Shown here: positions 43,413 through 51,990 of the stretch, piece after piece
Numbering within the stretch: position 1 is the stretch's first letter
How the letters are laid out: every line of letters begins with the position of its first letter
Source: Lactonifactor longoviformis DSM 17459
GTDB lineage: Bacteria; Bacillota; Clostridia; Lachnospirales; Lachnospiraceae
Reading direction: 5' to 3'
Length of the DNA: 64,000 bases
Assembly (NCBI RefSeq): GCF_900129135.1
Contig: NZ_FQVI01000010.1
Span: 62,001-126,000 of the forward strand
Made by a program: the position numbers and the translations under genes
Notes under the pieces: model-generated
Seen by the model: only the letters and a program-made list of their open reading frames with translations
Databases searched by the model: none
Told to the model about the DNA's origin: nothing

Positions 43413-45127
43413 GCTATCGTATCAGCGGCAGAGAGTACAGTATGATGTACGGCCCCACAACGGGCGACCGGGTGCGCCTTGCAGACACCTGTCTGCTTGC
43501 ACGTGTTGAGAAAGACTATACCACCTATGGGGATGAGATTAAATTCGGAGGCGGAAAGACCATCCGGGACGGCATGGGGCAGTCCGTGAAGACAACGAGG
43601 GCAGACGGGGATTTAGACCTGGTGCTTACCAATGCCGTGGTCATAGATTACACCGGAATCTATAAGGCGGATATCGGAATCCGGGACGGCAGGATCGCGG
43701 GGATCGGAAAAGCAGGAAATCCGGATATTATGGACGGTGTGACAGAAGGAATGACGGTGGGCGCGTCCACGGAGGCCCTAGCGGCGGAGGGGATGATCGT
43801 GACTGCCGGAGGCATCGATTCCCATATCCATTTCATCTGCCCCCAGCAGATTGACTGTGCCCTGTTCTCCGGGATCACGACCATGATCGGAGGCGGTACC
43901 GGCCCGGCAGACGGGACAAATGCCACCACCTGTACCCCCGGCCCCTGGAATCTGGCCCGGATGCTGGAGGCAGCGGAGGAATACCCCATGAATTTAGGCT
44001 TCCTCGGAAAAGGCAACTGCTCCGACGGGGCTGCTCTGGCAGAACAGGTGGAGGCCGGAGCTATGGGACTGAAGATTCATGAGGACTGGGGAGCTACTCC
44101 TGCGGTCATTGACCACTGTCTGAACGTGGCGGACGAATATGATGTGCAGGTAGCCATCCATACGGATACACTGAATGAAGGCGGCTGTGTGGAGGATACC
44201 CTGGCGGCCATTGCCGGAAGGACGATCCACACTTACCACACGGAAGGAGCCGGAGGCGGCCATGCGCCGGACATCATCCGGGCAGCAGCAGCACACAACA
44301 TACTTCCCTCTTCTACGAATCCTACTATGCCATTTACGGAAAATACGCTGGATGAACATCTGGATATGCTGATGGTCTGCCATCATCTGGATAAGAATAT
44401 ACCGGAGGATGTTGCCTTTGCAGACTCCAGAATCCGGCCTGAGACTATTGCGGCGGAGGATGTCCTGCACGATATGGGAGTGTTCAGCATGATGAGCTCC
44501 GATTCCCAGGCTATGGGCAGGATCGGGGAGGTGATCACCCGGACCTGGCAGACCGCGCATAAGATGAAGGAAGAGCGGGGGCCATTAGAAGGGGACAGAG
44601 CAGAGGATGACAACTGCCGGATCAAACGGTATATCGCCAAGTATACCATCAACCCGGCGATCACCCACGGCATCTCTGATTATGTGGGGTCCGTAGAGAC
44701 AGGCAAGCTGGCAGACCTTGTCATATGGAACCCGGCATTTTTCGGCATAAAGCCGGAGATTATCATAAAGGGCGGCATGATCCTTGCTGCCAGGATGGGG
44801 GATGCCAATGCTTCTATCCCCACCACGGAACCTGTGATGTATCAGCACATGTTCGGAGCACATGGAAAAGCAAAGTACCGTACCTGTGCCACCTTTGTGT
44901 CAGAGGCGGCGGCAAAAGCCGGGATCCGGGAAAAACTGGGCTTGCAGAAGATGATACTTCCGGTACATCACACCCGGGATATTTCAAAGAAATGCATGGT
45001 ATATAATGATGCGACCCCGGAGATTACCGTGGATCCGGAGACTTATGAGGTGAAAGCAGATGGAGTGCATCTTACTTCTAAGCCCGCCGGCAGTCTTCCT
45101 CTGACCCAGCTCTATTCCCTGTTTTAA
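43409..45127 (+). CDS. ureC: Urease alpha subunit
   Basis: 572 residues, the nickel-containing catalytic subunit that hydrolyses urea to ammonia and carbamate. All key residues are visible: nickel His pair in GIDSHIHFI near residue 137, carbamylated Lys in [10 protein letters not shown] near 220, His in AIHTDTLNE near 250 and [13 protein letters not shown] near 275, flap Cys-His in MVCHHLDK near 323, and metal Asp in [10 protein letters not shown] near 365. Standard size, so the enzyme should be active. Confidence 0.97.
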   Translation: MSYRISGREYSMMYGPTTGDRVRLADTCLLARVEKDYTTYGDEIKFGGGKTIRDGMGQSVKTTRADGDLDLVLTNAVVIDYTGIYKADIGIRDGRIAGIGKAGNPDIMDGVTEGMTVGASTEALAAEGMIVTAGGIDSHIHFICPQQIDCALFSGITTMIGGGTGPADGTNATTCTPGPWNLARMLEAAEEYPMNLGFLGKGNCSDGAALAEQVEAGAMGLKIHEDWGATPAVIDHCLNVADEYDVQVAIHTDTLNEGGCVEDTLAAIAGRTIHTYHTEGAGGGHAPDIIRAAAAHNILPSSTNPTMPFTENTLDEHLDMLMVCHHLDKNIPEDVAFADSRIRPETIAAEDVLHDMGVFSMMSSDSQAMGRIGEVITRTWQTAHKMKEERGPLEGDRAEDDNCRIKRYIAKYTINPAITHGISDYVGSVETGKLADLVIWNPAFFGIKPEIIIKGGMILAARMGDANASIPTTEPVMYQHMFGAHGKAKYRTCATFVSEAAAKAGIREKLGLQKMILPVHHTRDISKKCMVYNDATPEITVDPETYEVKADGVHLTSKPAGSLPLTQLYSLF

Positions 45128-45206
45128 CTTTATCAGGGAAATCCCTGGAATTCCGCATATCCGTTTGACGGAGAGGGAAGATTATCGTGAAAGTGAGGAA
45201 AGCGCT

Positions 45207-45689
45207 ATGATTTTGTGTGAGGCTGTCCTGGGCAGTGTAAACGAGGACAAATTTAAAGAAATGACAGTGGACTATGTGGATATTGAATGGCATGAAGCAT
45301 TCAAGCGCATCCACCAAAAAACTACCCGGCAGGGACGGGAAATCGGAATCCGACTGGGGACAGAAATCCTGACGAAAGGCCTGCGGGAAGGAGACGTCCT
45401 GTGGCAGGAGGGGCAGGAAGTGATTGCCGTGCAGATTCCAGCCTGTGAAGTGATTGTTATTGACGTAGACAAAGCCCACCGGGAAATGGCTTACAAGGTG
45501 TGCTATGAGATTGGAAATAAACATGCTGCCCTTATAAAAGGAGAGGAAGAGCTGCAGTTTATCACCCCGTATAATGAGCCAACCATACAGCTCTTGAAGA
45601 AGCTGCACGGAGTACAGGCCAGAAAAGAGGTAAGGAAACTGGATTTTGACCGGGCAGTTTCGTCAACGGTCAGCAGCCATACCCATTGA
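45207..45689 (+). CDS. ureE: Urease accessory protein UreE
   Basis: 160 residues, the nickel metallochaperone that delivers Ni to the urease complex. The N-terminus MILCEAVLGSVN and central YEIGNKHAAL (with the conserved nickel-binding His) fit the family. The C-terminus ends SSHTH, so the long His-rich tail of some UreE proteins is absent. The open frame runs upstream to a TTG, but GTGAGGAAA precedes this ATG and it matches the family start. Confidence 0.92.
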   Translation: MILCEAVLGSVNEDKFKEMTVDYVDIEWHEAFKRIHQKTTRQGREIGIRLGTEILTKGLREGDVLWQEGQEVIAVQIPACEVIVIDVDKAHREMAYKVCYEIGNKHAALIKGEEELQFITPYNEPTIQLLKKLHGVQARKEVRKLDFDRAVSSTVSSHTH

Positions 45690-45735
45690 TTTTGAGGCAG
45701 TATCAGACTACAGGGGCTTTGGAAAGGAGCTGGAA

Positions 45736-46425
45736 ATGACAGAACAGGCAAAGGCGTATCTGCTTCTGCAGATAAATGATGCACTTTTTCCCATTGGGGG
45801 ATATTCTCATTCCTACGGTTTGGAGACCTATATTCAGAAGGGAATCGTTACCAGTGAGCAGACCGCCGCCGTCTATATCAGGCAGATGCTCCTTTGCAGC
45901 CTGTGTCCCAACGAGTTGCTTGCCATCCGTATGGCGTGGGAGGAAGCGGGGAAGGAAAATCTGGAGAATATTGCGGAGTTGGAGGAGATTATCCATTGTT
46001 CCCGTTCTGCCAGGGAAGTGAGGCAGGCAGGCGAAAAATTGGGGTCACGTTTTATCAAGACGGTAAAAGCGCTTTCCGTTGATTATGAGACGCCTGTATT
46101 TCTGGATTACACGAAACTGTCCGGTCCGAAGACGCATTGTGTGGCTTACGGTGTTTTTTGTGCCGCCGCAGGGATTACCTGCCAAGATGCATTGCAGCAT
46201 TATCTGTATTCCCAGGCTTCGGCCATGGTGACAAACTGTGTAAAGACCATCCCTTTAAGCCAAACCGCCGGACAAAAGCTTTTATTTGAGTGCCATGGGG
46301 TATTCGGGCAAGTGATGGAGAGACTGGAGAATATGGAAGCGGAGGAATTGGGAGCGGCTGCGCCGGGATTTGAGATACGGTGTATGCAGCATGAAGGACT
46401 GTATTCACGGCTTTATATGTCATGA
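45736..46425 (+). CDS. ureF: Urease accessory protein UreF
   Basis: 229 residues, all-helical activator that with UreD and UreG loads nickel and carbon dioxide into apo-urease. LLQINDALFPIGGYSHSYGLETYIQKG at the start is the family signature, and SQASAMVTNCVKTIPLSQTAGQ near residue 165 is typical. AAAGGAG precedes the ATG; the longer open frame upstream overlaps ureE and is rejected. Confidence 0.93.
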   Translation: MTEQAKAYLLLQINDALFPIGGYSHSYGLETYIQKGIVTSEQTAAVYIRQMLLCSLCPNELLAIRMAWEEAGKENLENIAELEEIIHCSRSAREVRQAGEKLGSRFIKTVKALSVDYETPVFLDYTKLSGPKTHCVAYGVFCAAAGITCQDALQHYLYSQASAMVTNCVKTIPLSQTAGQKLLFECHGVFGQVMERLENMEAEELGAAAPGFEIRCMQHEGLYSRLYMS

Positions 46426-46464
46426 AGGAAAGTCAAAAGCAGAAGATATAAAGGGAGTGGAGTT

Positions 46465-47076
46465 ATGTCATATGTAAAAATAGGAGTAGCCGGGCCTGTG
46501 GGGTCCGGCAAAACCGCGTTGATTGAGATTCTGGCCAGAAAGATGGCGGCAGAGTACAGCATCGGCGTCATCACGAATGATATCTATACAAAAGAAGACG
46601 CGGAGTTTTTGTGCAGGAAAAGTATTCTGCCCAGGGAGAGGATTATCGGCGTTGAAACAGGTGGATGTCCTCATACAGCTATACGGGAGGACGCCTCCAT
46701 GAACCTGGAGGCTGTGGACGAAATTACAGAACGCTTTCCTGATGTTGAGATCATTTTTATTGAAAGTGGAGGGGATAATTTGTCCGCCACTTTCAGTCCC
46801 GAGCTTGCCGATGCCACGATCTTCGTCATTGATGTGGCGGAAGGAGATAAGATCCCCCGCAAGGGAGGCCCGGGTATCACCCGGTCGGATCTCCTTGTCA
46901 TTAACAAGATCGATCTGGCTCCTATGGTGGGGGCAAGACTGGATATTATGGAACGGGACTCTAAGAAAATGAGAGGGGATAAGCCGTTTTTATTTACCAA
47001 TATACGGGATGATGAAGGCGTGGACCGGGTGGTTCAATGGATCAAACAGTGTGTGCTGCTGGAAGGGGCCGGGTGA
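46465..47076 (+). CDS. ureG: Urease accessory GTPase UreG
   Basis: 203 residues, SIMIBI GTPase that drives nickel insertion. P-loop [10 protein letters not shown] near residue 10, nickel-binding Cys-Pro-His in [17 protein letters not shown] near residue 66, and the specificity motif [10 protein letters not shown] near 147. Start follows AGGGAGTGGAG. Standard length. Confidence 0.97.
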   Translation: MSYVKIGVAGPVGSGKTALIEILARKMAAEYSIGVITNDIYTKEDAEFLCRKSILPRERIIGVETGGCPHTAIREDASMNLEAVDEITERFPDVEIIFIESGGDNLSATFSPELADATIFVIDVAEGDKIPRKGGPGITRSDLLVINKIDLAPMVGARLDIMERDSKKMRGDKPFLFTNIRDDEGVDRVVQWIKQCVLLEGAG

Positions 47077-47080
47077 TGTC

Positions 47081-47899
47081 ATGGAAGAGAGCAAAAATGC
47101 CTACGGAAAGGTGTCCAAACTGCGGGTCGTAGCCGGAGAAAACGGCGGAAGAACCTATCTGAAGGAACTGTCATTTACTGCGCCTTTTAAAGTGATGTCC
47201 CCGTTTAAGCTTCCTGACGGGGGCATTAGGGTTATGCCCCTTATGGCGTCTGCAGGCATTCTGGAGGGAGACAGACAGAAGATCTATCTGGAAACGGAAT
47301 CCTGTGCGGCAATGGAATGCGTATCTCAGTCCCATGAGAAGATCCACAAAATGAAAAATGGCAGTGCCGGCAGGGAAACCTGCCTGAGGGTGGGGAAGAA
47401 CGCTGTCCTGCTGTACCGTCCCCTCCCTGTGATCCCTTTTGCAGAGTCTGCCTTTCGGGGGCACACTGAAATCTGGCTGGAGGATCTAAGCAGCAGCCTG
47501 TTTTACCAGGAAATTGTATCCTGTGGGCGGGCAGCAAGAGGCGAGCGGTTTGACTACCGGCATTATTTATCTCTGGTAGAGGCATGGCGGCACGGGAAAC
47601 TGATATACAGAGAAAACAACCGGTTCTATCCAGACCTGAATGCTATGGAAGATGTGGGAATGTTTGAAGGGTATTCCTACCTTGCTAATCTCCTGTTCTT
47701 TCACGAAGATGCATCCGGATGTATCGGAAAAATCCGCAGGCTGATTGAGGAACAGCAGGAAATTTCCGGCGGTGTCACGCTTACGGCTGAATCGGATGTG
47801 GCAGTGCGTATTTTGGGCAGTCAGGTACAGAAGTTACAGCAGATATGTGACAGGATATATGCAATTGTGAAAGAGAAGACTGGTTTAGGCACGATATAG
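47081..47899 (+). CDS. ureD: Urease accessory protein UreD (UreH)
   Basis: 272 residues, scaffold that binds apo-urease together with UreF and UreG. Family features include FTAPFKVMSPF near residue 30, GGIRVMPLMASAGILEGDRQKI, and VLLYRPLPVIPFAESAFRG near residue 105. The gene is last in the ureAB-C-E-F-G-D order, the same order as in Helicobacter apart from ureI. The longer frame starting 72 bases upstream lies inside ureG and is rejected; the ribosome binding site of this ATG is weak, suggesting coupling to ureG. Confidence 0.88.
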   Translation: MEESKNAYGKVSKLRVVAGENGGRTYLKELSFTAPFKVMSPFKLPDGGIRVMPLMASAGILEGDRQKIYLETESCAAMECVSQSHEKIHKMKNGSAGRETCLRVGKNAVLLYRPLPVIPFAESAFRGHTEIWLEDLSSSLFYQEIVSCGRAARGERFDYRHYLSLVEAWRHGKLIYRENNRFYPDLNAMEDVGMFEGYSYLANLLFFHEDASGCIGKIRRLIEEQQEISGGVTLTAESDVAVRILGSQVQKLQQICDRIYAIVKEKTGLGTI

Positions 47900-47925
47900 G
47901 GGAGAAAAATTTTCATAAAAACATG

Positions 47926-47954
47926 TTGACAAAATCTTCCAATAAATATATACT
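47926..47954 (+). promoter_or_regulatory. Promoter between urease and the CODH-like gene
   Basis: A perfect TTGACA and TATACT with a 17-base spacer, 30 bases after the ureD stop. It drives the small cysteine-rich peptide gene and, by read-through, probably the CODH-like gene. Confidence 0.75.
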
Positions 47955-47996
47955 ACAAAACATATAGAAACAGTAGGAAATGGAAGAGGGAAAATC

Positions 47997-48122
47997 ATGA
48001 TTCAGAAGTATAGGACTACAGGAAAAAGATATATATGTGTTATGTGCTGCTGTATGTGTAAAGATACAGAACCTTTTTTTGCATGTATCCATATGGTTCC
48101 TGATCCTGATGGGAAGATCTGA
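47997..48122 (+). CDS. Putative 41-residue cysteine-rich peptide
   Basis: The frame starts ATG after AGAGGG at proper spacing and encodes a basic N-terminus followed by YICVMCCCMCKDTEPFFAC: six cysteines at 14, 17, 18, 19, 21 and 30, then MVPDPDGKI. It has its own promoter upstream and a terminator 31 bases after the stop, so it is an independent short transcript placed between two nickel-enzyme loci. It could be a metal or redox-responsive leader peptide, a metal-binding peptide, or a precursor modified by another enzyme; none is proven. It could also be a chance frame in a leader RNA. Confidence 0.5.
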   Translation: MIQKYRTTGKRYICVMCCCMCKDTEPFFACIHMVPDPDGKI

Positions 48123-48152
48123 GTTATATCCTACATAGGTTTGCGAGTGATG

Positions 48153-48181
48153 CGGATACCGGAAAGGGGTGTCCGTTTTTT
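48153..48181 (+). terminator. Terminator or attenuator ahead of the CODH-like gene
   Basis: CGGATACC pairs with GGTGTCCG (one A-G-opposed base counted as mismatch/wobble region), 7-base loop, followed by TTTTTT. It lies 75 bases before the CODH-like start with no clear promoter in between. A second small hairpin, GATAGTT/AACTATC, follows near 48193-48211. This looks like a conditional leader. Confidence 0.7.
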
Positions 48182-48255
48182 CCTGTCATATTGATAGTTA
48201 AAAAAACTATCCGGCATCGTCTTTATCGACCCAATAGACTAAAGGAGGAACATAC

Positions 48256-50247
48256 ATGGAGAATCATACAGTTATTGCAGAGAGGCACGCACATCATCAC
48301 CACGGCGGGATGGACGGGTTTCATGATTATACGGAAGCCGTGAACGCCTACCGGAAGACATTTCCAGACAAGCAGCAGGTTCTGGAGCAGACCCCGGATC
48401 CGGCTGTGAGGGAAATGCTGCTCCATCTGCAGGAGATGGGAGTGGAGACCGTATTTGACCGGTTCGACAGCCAGCAGCCCCAGTGCCCCTTTGGGATTGC
48501 CGGGGTATGCTGTAAAAACTGCTATATGGGTCCTTGCAAGATCACAAAGAAATGTCCCCGGGGTGTCTGCGGGGCGGACGCAGATGTAATCGTTGCCAGG
48601 AATATGCTCCGGGCGGCAGCGGCAGGCGCAGCAGCCCACGGGGCAAGGGGACGGGAGAGTATGCTTGCCCTGAAAAAAGCGGGGGAGGGGACATTAGACA
48701 TGCCCATAGAAGGGGAAGCGAAGATCCGGGCCGTATGTGATATCTATGGGATAGATACAGAGGGAAAGAGCATAAACAGGCTGGCGGCGGAAGTGGCGGA
48801 TATTTTACTGGAAGATCTGTCCCGGACTGTCCCGGGTGCTCACCGTACACTGACGTCCTTTGCACCGAAGGAAAGACAGGAGGTATGGGCGGCGTTGGAT
48901 ATCCTGCCAATCAGTGTATACCACGAGGTATTTGAGGGTTTGCACAGGACCAGCACCGGAACAGACGGGGACTGGAGGAATATCATGCAGCAGTTCCTTA
49001 GGGTAGGCCTGGCATTTGCCTGGACCAGCTGTCTGGGAAGTTCCATCGCCATGGACAGCCTGTATGGGCTGCCCAAGAGAAGCAGGTCGAAGATGAACCT
49101 GGGAGCACTGAAAAAAGGGTTTGTCAACATAGCGGTCCACGGCCATTCTCCGCTGCTGGTCAGCGAGATTGTGCGCACCGGGCAGTCAGAAGCATTTCAG
49201 GAAAAGGCAAAAGCAGCCGGAGCAAATGGAATTCAGTTCTACGGGATCTGCTGTTCCGGGCTTTCCGCCATGTACCGCTATGGAGGAGTGATCCCCCTCT
49301 CCAATGCAGTTGGTTCGGAACTGGTGCTGGGAACAGGTGCACTGGATCTGTGGGTGGCAGATGTACAGGATGTGTTCCCTTCTATTATGGAGGTGGCGAA
49401 ATGCTTTAAGACAACTGTTGTTACCACCAGCGATTCCGCGCGGCTGCCGGGAGCGGAGCACTATGCCTTTGACCACCACCACTCCAATCTGGAGGAGATT
49501 CATGGCCTGGCTGTGAAGATTGTGACGCGGGGCATAGAGAGTTTTCAGGCACGCCGGGAGGTGCCCGTGTTCATCCCGAAATATGAAGTGGAGGCGGAGA
49601 TTGGGTTTTCCGCTGAGTTTGCCGCAGAACATTTCGGCGGGCTGGAGACGATTGCTGAAGCCCTGAAGGATGGAAGAATCCTTGGTATTGTAAATCTGGT
49701 GGGATGCAGCAATCCCAGGATTATTTATGAAAAAGCCGTGGCAGAAGTGGCGGATGTCCTGCTTAAGAACAATGTATTGATTCTGACCAACGGATGCGCG
49801 TCCTTTCCGCTTATGAAGCTGGGATACTGCTCGGTAAAGGCCCTGGAACAGACGGGGGAGGGACTGAGAAACTTCCTTACTGATGTACCCCCGGTATGGC
49901 AGATGGGGGAATGCCTGGACAATGCACGGGCTTCCGCACTGTTTTCCGGTGTGGCGGCGAAAAGCGGCCATGCAATCAAAGACCTGCCATACGCTTTCGT
50001 AAGCCCCGAGTGGTCCAACGAAAAAGGCATCTGTGCGTCGCTGGCTTTCCGGCTTCTGGGCATGAATTCCTACCACAGCGTCTATGCGCCCACCCAGGGT
50101 TCGGAAAAAGTGTCAAAGTTCCTGGAACATGGAACAAAGGAACTTTTGGGTTCGGAAATGATTGTGGATGTTGACCATATGGCCCTGGCGGAGCGTATTG
50201 AGAATGACCTGAAAGAGAAAAGAAAAGCGCTGGGCTGGGATTCATAA
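48256..50247 (+). CDS. Carbon monoxide dehydrogenase (CooS) homologue with altered active-site cluster
   Basis: 663 residues. The N-terminus has a His-rich stretch RHAHHHHGG (residues 10-18). Cysteines for the D and B iron-sulfur clusters are present in QCPFGIAGVCCKNCYMGPCKI and GVCGAD near residues 76-110. For the C-cluster, His in AVHGHSP, Cys in GICCSG, Cys in NLVGCSNP, Cys in TNGCASFP and Cys in MGECLDN are all found, and Lys in SPEWSNEKG is kept. But where canonical CODHs read DVQC (Cys333 of Carboxydothermus CODH-II), this protein reads DVQD with Asp372. The cluster is therefore probably different and CO oxidation is doubtful. No Acs subunit, CooC or CooF gene is near. Start follows AAAGGAGG. 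Confidence 0.85.
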   Translation: MENHTVIAERHAHHHHGGMDGFHDYTEAVNAYRKTFPDKQQVLEQTPDPAVREMLLHLQEMGVETVFDRFDSQQPQCPFGIAGVCCKNCYMGPCKITKKCPRGVCGADADVIVARNMLRAAAAGAAAHGARGRESMLALKKAGEGTLDMPIEGEAKIRAVCDIYGIDTEGKSINRLAAEVADILLEDLSRTVPGAHRTLTSFAPKERQEVWAALDILPISVYHEVFEGLHRTSTGTDGDWRNIMQQFLRVGLAFAWTSCLGSSIAMDSLYGLPKRSRSKMNLGALKKGFVNIAVHGHSPLLVSEIVRTGQSEAFQEKAKAAGANGIQFYGICCSGLSAMYRYGGVIPLSNAVGSELVLGTGALDLWVADVQDVFPSIMEVAKCFKTTVVTTSDSARLPGAEHYAFDHHHSNLEEIHGLAVKIVTRGIESFQARREVPVFIPKYEVEAEIGFSAEFAAEHFGGLETIAEALKDGRILGIVNLVGCSNPRIIYEKAVAEVADVLLKNNVLILTNGCASFPLMKLGYCSVKALEQTGEGLRNFLTDVPPVWQMGECLDNARASALFSGVAAKSGHAIKDLPYAFVSPEWSNEKGICASLAFRLLGMNSYHSVYAPTQGSEKVSKFLEHGTKELLGSEMIVDVDHMALAERIENDLKEKRKALGWDS

Positions 50248-50259
50248 AAAGGAGACGGA

Positions 50260-51222
50260 ATGAAGAGAATAAAAGCATTTGCTGCATTTCTGACAGTGGT
50301 TTTACTGCTTGGCAGCGCATTATACTATAAATATGATCAGATACATGCCGATTCAGGGAAAGAACAGGTGACTTTGAAAATAGCGTATCTTCCAATCACC
50401 CATTCCCTTCCGCTGTTTAAGACAAAGGAACTTTTCGATGGAGATGTGAAAGTGGAACTGGTGAGGTACGGCGGCTGGGGGGAACTGATGGACGCCCTGA
50501 ATACAGGCAGGGCAGACGGCGCGTCCGTGCTGATTGAACTTGCTATGAAGGCAAAGGAACAGGGAATCCCCCTGGAACTGGCTGCCCTTGGGCACCGGGA
50601 CGGGAATGTGGTCATAACCAGGCCTGACATTACCCAGGGAGACCAGCTTCGCGGAAAAACCTTTGCCATTCCAAATGAGCAGTCTTCCCACAATATCCTG
50701 CTTCAGGAATTGCTGCAGAAAAACGGACTGTCCACAGAGGATGTGCAGATACTTGAGATGGCGCCCGCGGAGATGCCCTCCGCGCTGCAGAGCGGACAGA
50801 TTGACGGGTACTGTGTGGCGGAACCATTTGGAGCCAAAGCGGTAAGCGCCGGGATAGGCAGAGTATTTGCCACATCCAGAGAACTGTGGGAGGATTCCAT
50901 ATGCTGCGGGATTGTATGGAATAAGGAGTCGGTGCAGGGGAAAGAAAAGGAAGCAGAGCGGTTTGAAAGGACGTATCTGCAGGCAGGCGACAGCATGACG
51001 GATGAAGAAGCAGAGACTCTTGCTGAGAAATATCTGGGCCAGGAAAAGGAAGTCGCCCGGCAGTCCCTTGCCTGGATTTCCTTTGAGGACTTGTCTGTAA
51101 GCAGGCAAGCATATGATACCTTATGTGAAAAAGAGAGGGCTTTTGGCCTGAGCCAGAACCCACCTTCTTATGAAGCATTTGTTAAGACACAGGGAGAGCA
51201 GGGAACAGGAGGCAGAAAATGA
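50260..51222 (+). CDS. ABC transporter substrate-binding protein, NitT/TauT (SsuA/NrtA-like) type
   Basis: 320 residues. A single N-terminal hydrophobic segment (residues 7-24) without a lipobox cysteine suggests anchoring by an uncleaved helix. The binding domain starts VTLKIAYLPITHSLPLF and carries GRADGASVLIELAMKAKEQGIPLELAALG and IDGYCVAEPFGAKAV, as in nitrate, taurine, sulfonate or thiamine-precursor binders. It begins 12 bases after the CODH-like gene, so the transporter may supply that enzyme's substrate or cofactor. The ligand is not known. Confidence 0.85.
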   Translation: MKRIKAFAAFLTVVLLLGSALYYKYDQIHADSGKEQVTLKIAYLPITHSLPLFKTKELFDGDVKVELVRYGGWGELMDALNTGRADGASVLIELAMKAKEQGIPLELAALGHRDGNVVITRPDITQGDQLRGKTFAIPNEQSSHNILLQELLQKNGLSTEDVQILEMAPAEMPSALQSGQIDGYCVAEPFGAKAVSAGIGRVFATSRELWEDSICCGIVWNKESVQGKEKEAERFERTYLQAGDSMTDEEAETLAEKYLGQEKEVARQSLAWISFEDLSVSRQAYDTLCEKERAFGLSQNPPSYEAFVKTQGEQGTGGRK

Positions 51223-51989
51223 AAAGAGTAAGGACGCATGTGATTCCGTTTGCCGTATTGCTTCTCGGCTGGCAGCTTCTGGCATGGGCCGGCATCTTCC
51301 CTAAGAGCCTCTTCCCAGGCCCGGGGGAAGTATTTCATGCACTGGCGGACCGGGCGCTTTCAGGAAAGCTTCTGCTGGATGTGGGCGCCAGTATGTACAG
51401 GTTTCTTATTGGGTATACCTTTGCTTCCATCCTGGCAGTCCTTCTGGGGCTGGCTCTTGGCTGGCTGCCCGGAGTATGGAACTATATGAATCCGGTTATC
51501 CAGATACTGCGCCCCATATCTCCGGTGGCCTGGCTTCCCTTTATTATCCTGTGGGCAGGGACAGGGGATGTGCCGGCCATAGTGATTATCTTCCTGGCGG
51601 CGTTTTTTCCGGTTCTGCTCACCACGGTCAGCGCGGTGGGGAAACTGGATCCCGTATATAAGAAGATAGCCGGTAACTTTGGGGTGGGGAAGATAAAAAC
51701 CCTCTTTGGGATTATCTTTCCGGCATCCTTTCCCCAGATTGCATCAGGGCTCCATCTGGCATTGGGAACTGCATGGATATTCCTGGTTGCAGGGGAGATG
51801 GCCGGGGCGCAGTCCGGTCTGGGGTACCTGGTATCGGACGCCAGGAACAGTCTGGAAACGGATCTTCTGATGGCGGCAATCCTGGTGATCGGTATTTTAG
51901 GGCTGGTTTTGGATATACTGATGCGCTATGGGGAGGAGCAGGCAGGAAAGATATGGGGATTTGAGACTACACAAGGAGGCGGGAACTGA
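51219..51989 (+). CDS. ABC transporter permease, NitT/TauT type (SsuC/TauC-like)
   Basis: 256 residues with about six membrane segments and the ATPase-contact loop GVGKIKTLFGIIFPASFPQIASGLHLALGTAW around residue 150. Overlaps the binding-protein gene by four bases (ATGA) and precedes the ATPase by one base, making a tight three-gene transporter. Confidence 0.9.
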   Translation: MKRVRTHVIPFAVLLLGWQLLAWAGIFPKSLFPGPGEVFHALADRALSGKLLLDVGASMYRFLIGYTFASILAVLLGLALGWLPGVWNYMNPVIQILRPISPVAWLPFIILWAGTGDVPAIVIIFLAAFFPVLLTTVSAVGKLDPVYKKIAGNFGVGKIKTLFGIIFPASFPQIASGLHLALGTAWIFLVAGEMAGAQSGLGYLVSDARNSLETDLLMAAILVIGILGLVLDILMRYGEEQAGKIWGFETTQGGGN

Positions 51990-51990
51990 T

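Noticed and set aside
49186-50076. Minus-strand open frame of 296 codons opposite the CODH-like gene
   Set aside because: Fully inside a gene whose protein is clearly recognisable; no start signals and no recognisable domain.
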